Below, in pieces: positions 1 through 9,262 of a DNA stretch of 64,000 bases (positions within the stretch are counted from its first letter, which is position 1; every line of letters starts with the position of its first letter). The notes beneath the pieces were generated by a model. The model was given only the letters and a program-made list of their open reading frames with translations. It was not told the origin of the DNA and ran no database searches. Source of the DNA: Streptomyces prunicolor NBRC 13075 (lineage in GTDB: Bacteria > Actinomycetota > Actinomycetes > Streptomycetales > Streptomycetaceae); assembly GCF_000367365.1 (NCBI RefSeq), contig NZ_BARF01000064.1, positions 62,001 to 126,000 on the forward strand, in the 5' to 3' direction. A program made the translations under genes and the position numbers.

Positions 1-2159
1 ACACCCACATCGCGCTCCTGAACGCCATCGAGGCCGCCGAACGGGAACGCGCCGAACTGGCCGTGCTGTTCGACAGCCCCGACGCCCCGCACGCCACCGC
101 CACGGACCGCTGGTCGGCCCTGGAGAAGGCGCTCCTGGACGATTTCGGCCGGACCGCGCCCGCCGACCTCAAGGGCAGGCTCTACGTCGCCCTGCTCCAG
201 CACCCCGGCCTCGTCGTCCGCAAGACCCGCGAAACCCTCGCCGACCCGCACGCCGACCGCAACGCCTGGCCCACGTACGCCAGTTGGCTGACCGCCTCGA
301 CCCAGCGCATCGAGACACTGCGCGGCATCCAGCACCGGGCCGCCGCCGAACTGGGCCGCGACGCCGCGCGCGACCTAGACACCGCACGCACGCGTGAGGC
401 ACGCGACCTCAGCGTGTCGCTTGCCGTCCTGGCCGCAGTCACCATCCTCGCGCTGACCCTGCGCCTGTCGATCACCCGCCCCCTCAGCGAGGTCTCCGCG
501 GGCGCCCGCGCGCTCTCCGAGGGCGACCTGTCGTACGACATCCGGTACGCGGGCCGGGACGAACTCGGCGCCGTCGCCGACACGTTCCGCGAACTACGGG
601 TCACCACCGAACGGCTCGCCGGCGAGATCAACACCATGAACACGGCGATCGACGACAACCGGCTCGGCCACCGCGCGGACGTCGCCGCGTTCGAGGGGAC
701 CTGGGCGCAGCTGCTCGGCGGCATGAACGGCACCATGGCGTCCTTCGCCGCGGCACACGGGCGGCGCGACAAGGCCGAGCAGGAGCTGGCGAGCATCTTC
801 CACCTCTCCCTCGACCTGTTGTGCATCGCGGGACTCGACGGCTACTTCAAGCGCGTGAACCCCGCCTTCGAGCGGACCCTCGGCCACTCCGCCGACGCGC
901 TCCTGGGCAGACCCTGGTTGGAGTTCGTGCACCCGGAAGACCGGGCACGCACGCGTGCCGCCCTCGACCGGCTGGCGAACGGCGCCGAACTGGCCGAGTT
1001 CGAGAACCGGTTCGTCCGCGACGACGGCACCGAACGCTGGCTCCAGTGGAGCGCCCGCCCGGTCACCGCGGACGGCCTGATCTACGCCGCCGCACGCGAC
1101 GTCACCGAGAGCCGCCGCGCCGCCCGCGAACAGGCCGCGCTGCGCCGGGTCGCCACCCTCGTCGCGCGCGGGGTGCCACCGCACGAGGTGTTCTCCGAAG
1201 TCGCCGACCAGGTGGGCAAGGTCCTGAGCAGCGGCTCCGCCGCGGTCCTGCGCTACGGCGCCGACGGGGCCGCCACCGTCCTCGGTTCCGCCCGCGGGCC
1301 CGCCGCCGAGGCCGAGACGGCCGCCGCCGCGGAGGTCGCGCGCACCGCCCGCCCCGCGCGCGTGGGCCGCTCGGTGGGCGCCCCCATCGTCGTGGACGAC
1401 CGGCTGTGGGGTGCCGTCGTCGCGGCCGCCGCTGGACCCGAACCGCTGCCGCCGGGCACCGAGTCCCGGCTCGCCGACTTCACCGAACTCGTCGCCACCG
1501 CCCTCGCCAACGCCGACAGCCGCGACCAGCTCACCGCGTCACGCGCGCGCGTGGTGGCCGCCGGGGACGCCTCCAGACGCCGTATCGAACGCGATCTGCA
1601 CGACGGCGTCCAACAGCGCCTCGTCTCGCTCCAACTCGACCTCAGAATGGCCCAGTCGATGCTGGACGAGCAGCCGGAGGAACTCGCCGAGCAGCTGGAC
1701 CACATCGCCAAGGGCCTGGACGACGCCTTCGCCGACCTGTTGCAGGTCGCGCGCGGCATCCACCCCGCGATCCTCTCCAAGGGCGGCCTGGGCCCGGCCC
1801 TGCGCGCACTCGCCCGCCGCTCCGCCGTCCCCGTGGAACTTGACCTGCGCCTCCCCGCCGGCCGCCTCCCGGAGGGGATCGAGGTCGCCGTCTACTACGT
1901 GACCTCCGAGTGCCTCACCAACGCCGTCAAGCACGCGCGCGCGAGCTTCGTGGCGGTGACGGCGCGGGTCGAAAACGACGTCCTGGAGGTGACGATCGCC
2001 GACGACGGAGTGGGCGGCGCCGACCTCGGGCACGGCTCCGGGCTCATCGGCCTCGTCGACCGCGTCGAGGCGATCAGTGGCAAGCTGCGCGTCGCCAGCC
2101 CACCGGGGGAGGGCACAACTCTCACCGTACGACTGCCGCTGCCCCGGACCGACATGTGA
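1..2159 (+). CDS. Sensor histidine kinase (HAMP-PAS-GAF-HisKA_3), 5' end outside window
   Basis: The reading frame is already open at the window edge, so the N terminus is missing; a GTG at 63 is internal. Counting from that GTG, the order is an N-terminal helical sensor region, one membrane segment (about 116-137), a HAMP domain with the ITRPL start (about 137-190), a PAS domain (about 243-350), a GAF domain (about 360-485), a NarL-type dimerisation domain with phospho-accepting His in ERDLHDGVQQR (about residue 513), and an HATPase_c domain with the NAVKHA N-box and DDGVGG and GSGLIGL G-boxes. It should autophosphorylate in response to an unknown signal at the membrane. The response regulator 470 bp downstream on the same strand is the likely partner. 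The N-terminal region may be a NIT-like nitrate/nitrite sensor fold, but that is a weak impression. Confidence 0.9.
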   Translation, partial: THIALLNAIEAAERERAELAVLFDSPDAPHATATDRWSALEKALLDDFGRTAPADLKGRLYVALLQHPGLVVRKTRETLADPHADRNAWPTYASWLTASTQRIETLRGIQHRAAAELGRDAARDLDTARTREARDLSVSLAVLAAVTILALTLRLSITRPLSEVSAGARALSEGDLSYDIRYAGRDELGAVADTFRELRVTTERLAGEINTMNTAIDDNRLGHRADVAAFEGTWAQLLGGMNGTMASFAAAHGRRDKAEQELASIFHLSLDLLCIAGLDGYFKRVNPAFERTLGHSADALLGRPWLEFVHPEDRARTRAALDRLANGAELAEFENRFVRDDGTERWLQWSARPVTADGLIYAAARDVTESRRAAREQAALRRVATLVARGVPPHEVFSEVADQVGKVLSSGSAAVLRYGADGAATVLGSARGPAAEAETAAAAEVARTARPARVGRSVGAPIVVDDRLWGAVVAAAAGPEPLPPGTESRLADFTELVATALANADSRDQLTASRARVVAAGDASRRRIERDLHDGVQQRLVSLQLDLRMAQSMLDEQPEELAEQLDHIAKGLDDAFADLLQVARGIHPAILSKGGLGPALRALARRSAVPVELDLRLPAGRLPEGIEVAVYYVTSECLTNAVKHARASFVAVTARVENDVLEVTIADDGVGGADLGHGSGLIGLVDRVEAISGKLRVASPPGEGTTLTVRLPLPRTDM

Positions 2160-2632
2160 CCGCCCGAGGCGTACGCGACGGGGTCCAGGTCGGGGGGAGC
2201 CTTGGACTCGGTGACGTCGCGTACGCGTCGGGCGGTCTTCTCGGACGGAGAGGCAGCCGTCCGGCTCTAGGGGTGCCGCGAGGTTCTGGCACGCAGCTGT
2301 TTGGCGCGGACCACGTCGGGGTCCCGCGGGTCGAGGAGGTCCTTCAGGGACCGGGTGTCGTCCTCGTACGGGCGGACACGGACCGACCGCCGTCGTCTGC
2401 CTGCCCGTGTCCGCCGCATCTCCCGCAGCCCTTCCGACGTTCCGGCCGGGGCCCGTCGCTTCTCGCCCGGGTGACCGGTCCGCCCGCATTCGCACTCCTA
2501 CGAGAATCGCCCGGACGCGGCGCCACGTCTTCACGGTCACCCCCCAATTCCCTTACCGGCTAGCCGTACCCGACCCGGTCCGGCAGGCTGTGCCTGGTGC
2601 ACCGCACCGGTCGGGCAAGGGGAGCCGTGACG
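2160..2632. other. Non-coding gap between kinase and response regulator
   Basis: About 470 bp with no convincing gene on either strand. Open frames here have arginine- and proline-rich translations typical of frames antisense or shifted to high-GC DNA, and none has a ribosome site joined to a plausible protein. I see no strong hairpin. It probably holds the promoter of the response regulator, and it separates two genes that are often directly adjacent in other two-component operons. Confidence 0.5.
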
Positions 2633-3304
2633 ATGGACGCATCGCAGCAGACCGCGCGGGGACGGGTCGTCCTCGCCGACGACGACGTCCTGCTCAGGGA
2701 GGGCCTGGCGAGCCTGTGCGAACGCCTGGGCTACGAGGTGGCGGGCCAGGCCGGCGACGCCGTACGGCTCCTGGAACTGGTCGACACCGAGCGGCCCGAC
2801 CTCGCGATCGTCGACATCAGGATGCCGCCCGACCACTCCACCGAGGGCCTCAAGGCGGCCCGGACGATCCGTGAGCGCCACCCCGGCACCGGCATCCTCG
2901 TGCTGTCCGCGTTCGTCGAGGTCGAGGAGGCGCTGGAGCTGCTGGCCGGCGGGCACAAGGTCGGCTATCTCCTCAAGAGCCGGATCACGGTCGTCGACGA
3001 GTTCGTCGAGGCCCTCGACCGTGTCCACAAGGGCGGCTCGGTCGTGGACCCCTCCCTGGTGCACGAGCTGTTCTCCGCGCAGCGCCGCGACGACCCGCTG
3101 TCCTTCCTCAGCACCCGCGAGCGCGAGGTCCTGGCGCTGATGGCGGAGGGCCGCTCCAACGCCGGCATCGGCCGCCGGCTGTGGGTCACCGAGGGCACCG
3201 TCGAGAAACACGTCCGCAGCATCCTGGGCAAACTCCACCTTCCGGAAGCCGCCGACGACCACCGCCGTGTCCTGGCCGTTCTCACGTTTCTGGAGTCCCG
3301 GTAG
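2633..3304 (+). CDS. NarL/LuxR-family response regulator
   Basis: A 223-residue two-domain response regulator. The receiver domain has the acidic pocket LADDD near the N terminus, the phospho-acceptor Asp in LAIVDIRMP and the conserved Lys in YLLKSRI. The C terminus is a LuxR-type helix-turn-helix starting at LSTREREVLALMAEG with TVEKHVRSIL as the recognition region. The ATG at 2633 is chosen because AAGGGGAG ends 8 bases before it; an in-frame GTG at 2627 is too close to that site. It probably takes phosphate from the upstream NarL-type kinase and controls unknown promoters. The full-length receiver and output domains show it is intact. Confidence 0.93.
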   Translation: MDASQQTARGRVVLADDDVLLREGLASLCERLGYEVAGQAGDAVRLLELVDTERPDLAIVDIRMPPDHSTEGLKAARTIRERHPGTGILVLSAFVEVEEALELLAGGHKVGYLLKSRITVVDEFVEALDRVHKGGSVVDPSLVHELFSAQRRDDPLSFLSTREREVLALMAEGRSNAGIGRRLWVTEGTVEKHVRSILGKLHLPEAADDHRRVLAVLTFLESR

Positions 3305-3414
3305 GAGTTCCGGCCGGACATCCGACAATCGTTCCGGCAAGAGTTCCGCCGGGCGTGTCCGGCGTTGTCCACAGCCCCACCGCGCTGTCACTCCGCGCCA
3401 GTAGGGTGGGAAAC

Positions 3415-5466
3415 ATGGCCGATCCCTCCAGCTACCGCCCCAGGCCGGGAGAGATCCCGGACTCGCCCGGGGTCTACAAATTCCGCGACGAGCACCGCCG
3501 GGTGATCTACGTCGGAAAGGCGAAGAGCCTGCGCCAGCGCCTGGCGAACTACTTCCAGGACCTGGCCGGACTCCACCCGCGCACGCGCACGATGGTCACC
3601 ACGGCCGCGTCGGTGGAGTGGACGGTGGTGTCCACGGAGGTCGAGGCACTCCAGCTGGAGTACTCCTGGATCAAGGAGTACGACCCCCGGTTCAACGTCA
3701 AGTACCGCGACGACAAGAGCTACCCGTACCTCGCGGTGACGATGAACGAGGAGTACCCGCGCGTGCAGGTGATGCGCGGTCACAAGAAGAAGGGCGTCCG
3801 CTACTTCGGGCCGTACGGACACGCCTGGGCGATCCGCGACACCGTGGACCTCCTGCTGCGCGTGTTCCCCGTCCGCACCTGCTCGGCCGGCGTCTTCAAG
3901 AACGCGGCGCGCACCGGCCGCCCCTGTCTGCTCGGCTACATCGGCAAGTGCTCCGCCCCCTGCGTCGGCCGCGTCTCCGAGGAGGAGCACCGCGAACTGG
4001 CCGAGGAGTTCAGCGACTTCATGGCCGGCCGCACCGGCACGTACATCCGCCGCCTGGAGAAGGCGATGACGGACGCGGCCGAGGAGATGGAGTACGAGCG
4101 GGCCGCCCGCCTCCGTGACGACGTCGAGGCCCTGAAGAAGGCCATGGAGAAGAGCGCGGTCGTCCTCGCCGACGCCACCGACGCCGACCTGATCGCGGTC
4201 GCCGAGGACGAGCTGGAGGCGGCCGTCCAGATCTTCCACGTCCGCGGCGGACGCGTGCGCGGCCAGCGCGGCTGGGTCACCGACAAGGTCGAGGACGTCA
4301 CCACCGCGGCCCTCGTCGAACACGCCCTCCAGCAGCTCTACGGCGAGGAGACCGGGGACTCCGTCCCCAAGGAGGTCCTCGTCCCGGCCCTGCCCGACCC
4401 GGTGGAGCCGGTCCAGCAGTGGCTGACGGACCGTCGCGGGGCGAACGTGTCCCTGCGCATCCCGCAGCGCGGCGACAAGAAGTCCCTCATGGAGACCGTC
4501 GCGCGCAACGCCCAGCAGTCGCTGATCCTCCACAAGACCAAGCGCGCCTCCGACCTCACCACCCGCTCACGCGCCCTGGAGGAGATCTCCGAGGCCCTCG
4601 ACCTGGACAGCGCCCCCCTGAGGATCGAGTGCTACGACATCTCGCACCTCCAGGGCGACGACGTCGTGGCGTCGATGGTCGTCTTCGAGGACGGGCTGGC
4701 GCGCAAGAGCGAGTACCGCCGCTTCCAGATCAAGGGCTTCGAGGGCCAGGACGACGTCCGCTCGATGCACGAGGTGATCACCCGCCGCTTCCGGCGCTAT
4801 CTCGCCGAGAAGGAGAAGACGGGGGAGTGGGCCGACGGCGACGAGCTGAGGGACCTCAAGGACGACGAGGGCCGCCCCAAGCGGTTCGCCTACCCGCCGC
4901 AGCTCGTGGTCGTCGACGGCGGACAGCCGCAGGTCGCCGCCGCCAAGCGGGCCCTCGACGAGCTGGGCATCGACGACATCGCTGTGTGCGGCCTCGCCAA
5001 GCGCCTGGAGGAGGTCTGGCTGCCCGACGAGGACGACCCCGTGGTCCTGCCCCGCACCAGCGAGGGCCTCTACCTCCTCCAGCGCGTCCGCGACGAGGCC
5101 CACCGCTTCGCGATCACCTATCAGCGCGCCAAGCGTGCCAAGCGCTTCCGGGCGAGCCCCCTGGACGACGTGCCCGGCCTCGGCGAGACCCGTAAGCAGG
5201 CGCTGATCAAACACTTCGGTTCGGTGAAGAAGCTGCGATCCGCGACAATCGACCAGATCTGCGAGGTTCCGGGCATAGGTCGCAAGACCGCCGAGACCAT
5301 CGCGGTGGCCCTCGCCCAGGCGGCCCCGGCCGCACCCGCCGTGAACACGGCGACTGGAGAGATCATGGATGACATGGAAGACGGGACACCCGAGACGACG
5401 GCGGGCGCCCCAGGGGAGCCCGTACCCGCGGGAGCCCCGGACGAGCGACGGGGGCAGGAGACATGA
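3415..5466 (+). CDS. uvrC: UvrABC excinuclease subunit C
   Basis: A 683-residue UvrC, which makes both incisions around bulky DNA lesions in nucleotide excision repair together with UvrA and UvrB. The N-terminal GIY-YIG nuclease domain (SPGVYKFRD...VIYVGKAKSLRQRL) makes the 3' cut. A UVR motif (EMEYERAARLRDDVEAL) binds UvrB. The RNase H-like half (IECYDISHLQG, VVVDGGQPQV) makes the 5' cut, and tandem helix-hairpin-helix motifs (DVPGLGETR, EVPGIGRKTAE) bind DNA. The start at MADPSSY fits the family; a longer upstream frame is not family-like. It overlaps rapZ by ATGA, opening a conserved uvrC-rapZ-yvcK-whiA operon. Confidence 0.97.
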   Translation: MADPSSYRPRPGEIPDSPGVYKFRDEHRRVIYVGKAKSLRQRLANYFQDLAGLHPRTRTMVTTAASVEWTVVSTEVEALQLEYSWIKEYDPRFNVKYRDDKSYPYLAVTMNEEYPRVQVMRGHKKKGVRYFGPYGHAWAIRDTVDLLLRVFPVRTCSAGVFKNAARTGRPCLLGYIGKCSAPCVGRVSEEEHRELAEEFSDFMAGRTGTYIRRLEKAMTDAAEEMEYERAARLRDDVEALKKAMEKSAVVLADATDADLIAVAEDELEAAVQIFHVRGGRVRGQRGWVTDKVEDVTTAALVEHALQQLYGEETGDSVPKEVLVPALPDPVEPVQQWLTDRRGANVSLRIPQRGDKKSLMETVARNAQQSLILHKTKRASDLTTRSRALEEISEALDLDSAPLRIECYDISHLQGDDVVASMVVFEDGLARKSEYRRFQIKGFEGQDDVRSMHEVITRRFRRYLAEKEKTGEWADGDELRDLKDDEGRPKRFAYPPQLVVVDGGQPQVAAAKRALDELGIDDIAVCGLAKRLEEVWLPDEDDPVVLPRTSEGLYLLQRVRDEAHRFAITYQRAKRAKRFRASPLDDVPGLGETRKQALIKHFGSVKKLRSATIDQICEVPGIGRKTAETIAVALAQAAPAAPAVNTATGEIMDDMEDGTPETTAGAPGEPVPAGAPDERRGQET

Positions 5467-6467
5467 CCGAGCACGAGAAGCGGCCCACAGCGGACCGAGA
5501 TCAGACCCACAAGAAGACGGGCGAGGATCAGGCTCCACCGGAAGAGACCCAGGACAACGGAGCAGAAGTGAGTACGGACAGTACGACCCCCGGGGTGCCC
5601 GAGGCGGCCATCCCCGAGCTGGTGATCATCTCCGGCATGTCCGGGGCCGGGCGGTCCACCGCCGCCAAGTGCCTGGAGGACCTCGGCTGGTTCGTCGTCG
5701 ACAACCTCCCGCCCGCCCTGATCCCCACCATGGTGGAGCTCGGCGCCCGCTCCCAGGGCAACGTGGCACGCATCGCGGTCGTCGTCGACGTCCGCGGACG
5801 CCGCTTCTTCGACAACCTCCGCGAGTCCCTCGCCGACCTGGAGTCGAAGAACGTCACCCGGCGGATCGTCTTCCTGGAGTCCTCCGACGACGCCCTGGTG
5901 CGCCGCTTCGAGTCGGTGCGCCGCCCGCACCCCCTCCAGGGCGACGGCCGCATCGTCGACGGCATCGACGCCGAACGCGAGCTGCTGCGCGAACTGCGCG
6001 GCGACGCCGACCTGGTCATCGACACCTCCAGCCTCAACGTCCACGAACTGCGCGCCAAGATGGACGCCCAGTTCGCCGGCGAGGAGGAGCCCGAACTGCG
6101 GGCCACCGTCATGTCCTTCGGCTTCAAGTACGGCCTCCCGGTCGACGCCGACCTCGTCGCCGACATGCGCTTCCTGCCCAACCCGCACTGGATCCCGGAG
6201 CTGCGCCCCTTCAACGGCCTCAACGAAGAGGTCTCGGCGTACGTCTTCAACCAGCCCGGCGCCAAGGAGTTCCTCGACCGGTACGCCGAGCTGCTGCGGC
6301 TCATCGCGGCCGGTTACCGGCGTGAGGGCAAGCGGTACGTGACGATCGCGATCGGCTGCACCGGCGGCAAGCACCGCTCGGTCGCCACGGCGGAGAAGCT
6401 CGCCGCGCGGCTCGTGGCCGAGGGCGTGGAGACGGTGGTCGTACACCGGGACATGGGACGGGAATGA
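5463..6467 (+). CDS. rapZ: RNase adapter protein RapZ (YvcJ family P-loop nucleotide-binding protein)
   Basis: A 334-residue protein with a Walker A motif GMSGAGRS near residue 58 and a C-terminal domain ending with GCTGGKHRSV, both diagnostic of RapZ/YvcJ. In E. coli RapZ guides RNase E to the GlmZ small RNA; in Gram-positives the role is less clear, though nucleotide binding and hydrolysis are known. The first 48 or so residues before the P-loop are polar and probably disordered. The ATG overlaps the uvrC stop, and the gene's own stop overlaps yvcK, so the three are translationally coupled. Confidence 0.95.
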   Translation: MTEHEKRPTADRDQTHKKTGEDQAPPEETQDNGAEVSTDSTTPGVPEAAIPELVIISGMSGAGRSTAAKCLEDLGWFVVDNLPPALIPTMVELGARSQGNVARIAVVVDVRGRRFFDNLRESLADLESKNVTRRIVFLESSDDALVRRFESVRRPHPLQGDGRIVDGIDAERELLRELRGDADLVIDTSSLNVHELRAKMDAQFAGEEEPELRATVMSFGFKYGLPVDADLVADMRFLPNPHWIPELRPFNGLNEEVSAYVFNQPGAKEFLDRYAELLRLIAAGYRREGKRYVTIAIGCTGGKHRSVATAEKLAARLVAEGVETVVVHRDMGRE

Positions 6468-7531
6468 CAGGACGTAGCCCACGGCTGGGCAGGCTGCGCC
6501 GCGTGGTGCCCGAAGGACGGACGACCAGGCCCGTCGAGGCCCGCGGCGGAAAGCCGCGCCGGCGCGGCACCCAGCCCAAGGTGGTCGCCCTCGGCGGTGG
6601 CATGGGCCTGTCCGCCTCGCTCACCGCACTGCGCCGGATCACCGGCGACCTCACCGCCGTCGTCACCGTGGCCGACGACGGCGGCTCCAGCGGCCGCCTG
6701 CGCGACGAACTGGGCGTGCTGCCCCCGGGGGACCTGCGCAAGGCCCTCGCCGCGCTGTGCGGCGACGACGACTGGGGCCAGACCTGGGCCCGCGTCATCC
6801 AGCACCGCTTCCAGTCCAAGGGCGACCTGCACGAACACGCGGTCGGCAATCTGCTGATCGTCGCCCTGTGGGAGCAGCTCGGCGATCACGTCCAGGCCCT
6901 CGACCTGGTCGGCAAGCTGCTCGGCGCGCACGGGCGCGTGCTGCCCATGTCCGCCGTACCGCTGGAACTCCAGGCCCTGGTCAAGGGGCACGATCCGGCG
7001 CGGCCCGACGACGTCGACACCGTGCGGGGACAGGCGACCGTGGCCCTCACTCCCGGTGAGGTGATGTCCGTGCACGTCGTGCCGCACGACCCGCCCGCCG
7101 TGCCCGAGGCCGTCGCCGCCGTGCTCGACGCGGACTGGGTGGTGCTCGGTCCGGGCTCCTGGTTCTCGTCCGTCATCCCGCACCTGCTGGTGCCCGAACT
7201 GCTCGACGCGCTCACCGAGACGAAGGCGCGCCGGGTACTCTCCCTGAACCTCGCGCCGCAGCCCGGAGAAACCGATGGCTTCTCCCCGCAGCGTCATTTG
7301 GAGGTTTTGGGACGACACGCCCCTAAACTCGCCCTGGACGTGGTGCTGGCCGACGAGGCCGCCGTGCCCGATCGCGCGTCGCTCACCGAAGCCGCCAAGC
7401 GGCTGGACGCCGCGGTCGAGCTGGCGCCGGTGGCCCGGACCGACGGAACTCCAAGGCACGACCCGGAGCTGTTGGCCGCCGCGTACGACCGTATTTTTCG
7501 GATGCATGGAAGGATCGGCCCATGGCGATGA
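6464..7531 (+). CDS. YvcK/CofD-like gluconeogenesis factor
   Basis: A 355-residue protein of the YvcK (CofD-like, UPF0052) family. The signature region VVALGGGMGLSASLTALRRI followed by TVADDGGSSGRLRDELG is present, as is LGPGSWFSSVIPHLLVPEL. Family members bind UDP-sugars and affect cell shape, wall synthesis and growth on gluconeogenic carbon sources in Bacillus and mycobacteria; they do not make coenzyme F420. It starts with ATG overlapping the rapZ stop and runs 10 bases into whiA. The N-terminal 40 residues are basic and variable. Confidence 0.94.
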   Translation: MTGRSPRLGRLRRVVPEGRTTRPVEARGGKPRRRGTQPKVVALGGGMGLSASLTALRRITGDLTAVVTVADDGGSSGRLRDELGVLPPGDLRKALAALCGDDDWGQTWARVIQHRFQSKGDLHEHAVGNLLIVALWEQLGDHVQALDLVGKLLGAHGRVLPMSAVPLELQALVKGHDPARPDDVDTVRGQATVALTPGEVMSVHVVPHDPPAVPEAVAAVLDADWVVLGPGSWFSSVIPHLLVPELLDALTETKARRVLSLNLAPQPGETDGFSPQRHLEVLGRHAPKLALDVVLADEAAVPDRASLTEAAKRLDAAVELAPVARTDGTPRHDPELLAAAYDRIFRMHGRIGPWR

Positions 7532-8511
7532 CGGCAGCGGTGAAGGATGAGATCTCCCGGCTCCCCGTCACCCGGACCTGCTGCAGGAAGGCGGAGGTCT
7601 CCGCCATTCTGCGGTTCGCCGGAGGCCTCCACCTGGTGAGCGGGCGCATTGTGATCGAGGCGGAGCTGGACACCGCGATGGCGGCGCGCCGGCTCAAGCG
7701 GGACATTCTGGAGATCTTCGGCCACAGTTCCGAACTGATCGTGATGGCGCCCGGCGGCCTGCGTCGCGGTTCCCGTTACGTCGTCCGGGTGGTCGCGGGC
7801 GGCGATCAGCTGGCCCGGCAGACCGGGCTCGTGGACGGCCGCGGACGCCCCATCCGGGGCCTGCCCCCGCAGGTCGTCTCGGGGGCCACCTGTGACGCGG
7901 AGGCGGCCTGGAGAGGGGCGTTCCTGGCGCACGGCTCGCTGACCGAGCCCGGCCGGTCCTCCTCCCTGGAGGTGACCTGCCCCGGCCCGGAGGCCGCGCT
8001 CGCACTGGTCGGCGCGGCCCGTCGGCTGTCGATCGCGGCGAAGGCGCGTGAGGTGCGCGGCGTGGACCGGGTGGTCGTCCGTGACGGCGACGCGATCGGC
8101 GCCCTGCTCACCCGGCTCGGCGCGCACGAGTCGGTGCTGGCCTGGGAGGAGCGCCGGATGCGCCGCGAGGTGCGCGCCACGGCGAACCGCCTCGCCAACT
8201 TCGACGACGCCAACCTGCGCCGCTCGGCCCGCGCGGCCGTCGCCGCGGGTGCCCGTGTGGGGCGTGCCCTGGAGATCCTCGCCGACGAGGTCCCCGAGCA
8301 CCTCGCGGCGGCCGGCCGGCTCCGCATGGACCACAAGCAGGCCTCCCTGGAGGAGCTCGGCGCCCTCGCCGACCCGCCGCTGACCAAGGACGCGGTCGCC
8401 GGCCGCATCCGCCGCCTCCTGGCGATGGCCGACAAGCGGGCCCAGGACCTGGGCATCCCGGGCACGGAGTCCAGCATCACCGAGGAGATGGCCGACAACA
8501 TGGTCGGCTGA
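7522..8511 (+). CDS. whiA: Sporulation regulator WhiA
   Basis: A 329-residue WhiA with an N-terminal LAGLIDADG homing-endonuclease-like fold and a C-terminal helix-turn-helix (KQASLEELGALADPPLTKDAVAGRIRRLL). In Streptomyces WhiA works with WhiB to start sporulation septation in aerial hyphae, binding promoters such as whiG-independent developmental genes. The start MAMTAAVKDEISRLP matches the family, and the gene overlaps yvcK. Some of its transcription in streptomycetes is known to come from a promoter inside the preceding genes; I cannot point to it here. Confidence 0.97.
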   Translation: MAMTAAVKDEISRLPVTRTCCRKAEVSAILRFAGGLHLVSGRIVIEAELDTAMAARRLKRDILEIFGHSSELIVMAPGGLRRGSRYVVRVVAGGDQLARQTGLVDGRGRPIRGLPPQVVSGATCDAEAAWRGAFLAHGSLTEPGRSSSLEVTCPGPEAALALVGAARRLSIAAKAREVRGVDRVVVRDGDAIGALLTRLGAHESVLAWEERRMRREVRATANRLANFDDANLRRSARAAVAAGARVGRALEILADEVPEHLAAAGRLRMDHKQASLEELGALADPPLTKDAVAGRIRRLLAMADKRAQDLGIPGTESSITEEMADNMVG

Positions 8512-8548
8512 CGATCACTCGTCACGGATCGGCTGACGATCCGTCAAT

Positions 8549-8589
8549 ACGCCGGTGCGGGTGCCCAGTCCGGGCGTCGGCACCGGCGT
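8549..8589 (+). terminator. Hairpin terminator after whiA
   Basis: A 10-bp perfect outer stem, ACGCCGGTGC (8549-8558) with GCACCGGCGT (8580-8589), and an inner GCCC/GGGC stem (8563-8566, 8572-8575), 38 bases after the whiA stop. A smaller ACGGATC/GATCCGT hairpin (8524-8544) lies just before it. There is no T-run, as is common in this group. Confidence 0.65.
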
Positions 8590-9199
8590 TCGTCTGTCGT
8601 GGGGTGCCTCGGCTTCGATGCCGACGGGCCGTCAATTCGCCGGTGCGGGGCGCCTGCGCGGGCGTGCCTGGTGGATCGGGCCGGAGGAGGTCAACGGCGG
8701 CCGGTCGGCGCGGGGGAGCCGAGGGTCGAGGGCAAGACTACGAGGGCTCCCGCCGGGCGAATGCATGCCGGCCACTGCGGCCTTGGGGAAGACCCGCAGG
8801 CATCCTCGGAGGCCCTGGCACCGGCGCTTCTCTGCTGCGGTTGCCGTCGTCTCGATGCCGGCGAGCTGCCGATACACCGGTGCGCGCTCCTCCAGGCCTC
8901 CCAGCTGATCAGGCCGGGGAGAATCAACGCCCGCGCCCCTCAAGGAGAAACGCCCCGCGGCCGCCCCATGCCCCTCAAGGAGATCGGCCGGGCTCCCCGA
9001 GGGCCCTCGCGTCGCCGTACGTCCGCCTTGGGCGCCGCAGAACTCGATACAGTTCGGCCCCGCGCGGCCCACGAGCAACGCCGCCTGGGCCCCGCGAGGG
9101 ACACGCGTCCCCCTCGCCTCTCCGGCACGATCCGCCGCCCCTGCCGAAGTCCCCCGCCCACCCCGTCATTTGACCGTCCTTGAGGCCCCCTTGACTCGA

Positions 9200-9215
9200 T
9201 CATGAAGTGTCATGA
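9200..9215. promoter_or_regulatory. Paired TCATGA palindromes upstream of carboxypeptidase gene
   Basis: Two copies of the self-complementary hexamer TCATGA are separated by AGTG, 47 bp before the start codon and just downstream of TTGACT (9191-9196), a -35-like hexamer. The arrangement fits a protein-binding site over a promoter. No regulator can be named. Confidence 0.4.
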
Positions 9216-9262
9216 GCCTGGCAACTGTTCGCCGCTGTGGCGGACGATTGCTAGGGGGATTC

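Larger units (their letters stand above)
8512..9262. repeat. Non-coding region with degenerate repeats between whiA and carboxypeptidase gene
   Basis: About 750 bp with no believable gene. It contains diverged copies of a unit that begins GCACCGGCG and ends CGCCGGTGC or ACCGGTGC: 8580-8646 and 8818-8883, plus the tail of another copy at 8541-8562 (CCGTCAATACGCCGGTGC against CCGTCAATTCGCCGGTGC). The 13-base string TCGGCTGACGATC occurs twice (8504-8516, 8529-8541), and GCCCCTCAAGGAGA twice (8935-8948, 8970-8983). The ends of each unit are inverted, so every copy can fold. This looks like decayed, locally duplicated DNA rather than a coding region. Confidence 0.55.

Noticed and set aside
2160..2632. 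A gene on the minus strand starting near 2540 with a G-rich stretch before a GTG
   Set aside because: The translation has no recognisable family feature and continues as an antisense shadow through the sensor kinase gene.
6464..7531. CofD enzyme of coenzyme F420 synthesis
   Set aside because: Despite the shared fold, the position between rapZ and whiA and the GGGMGLSASL/DDGGSSGRLR motifs are those of YvcK.
8555..9183. Overlapping plus-strand frames in the gap after whiA
   Set aside because: They run across repeat copies and hairpins, begin without ribosome sites and show no protein-like composition.
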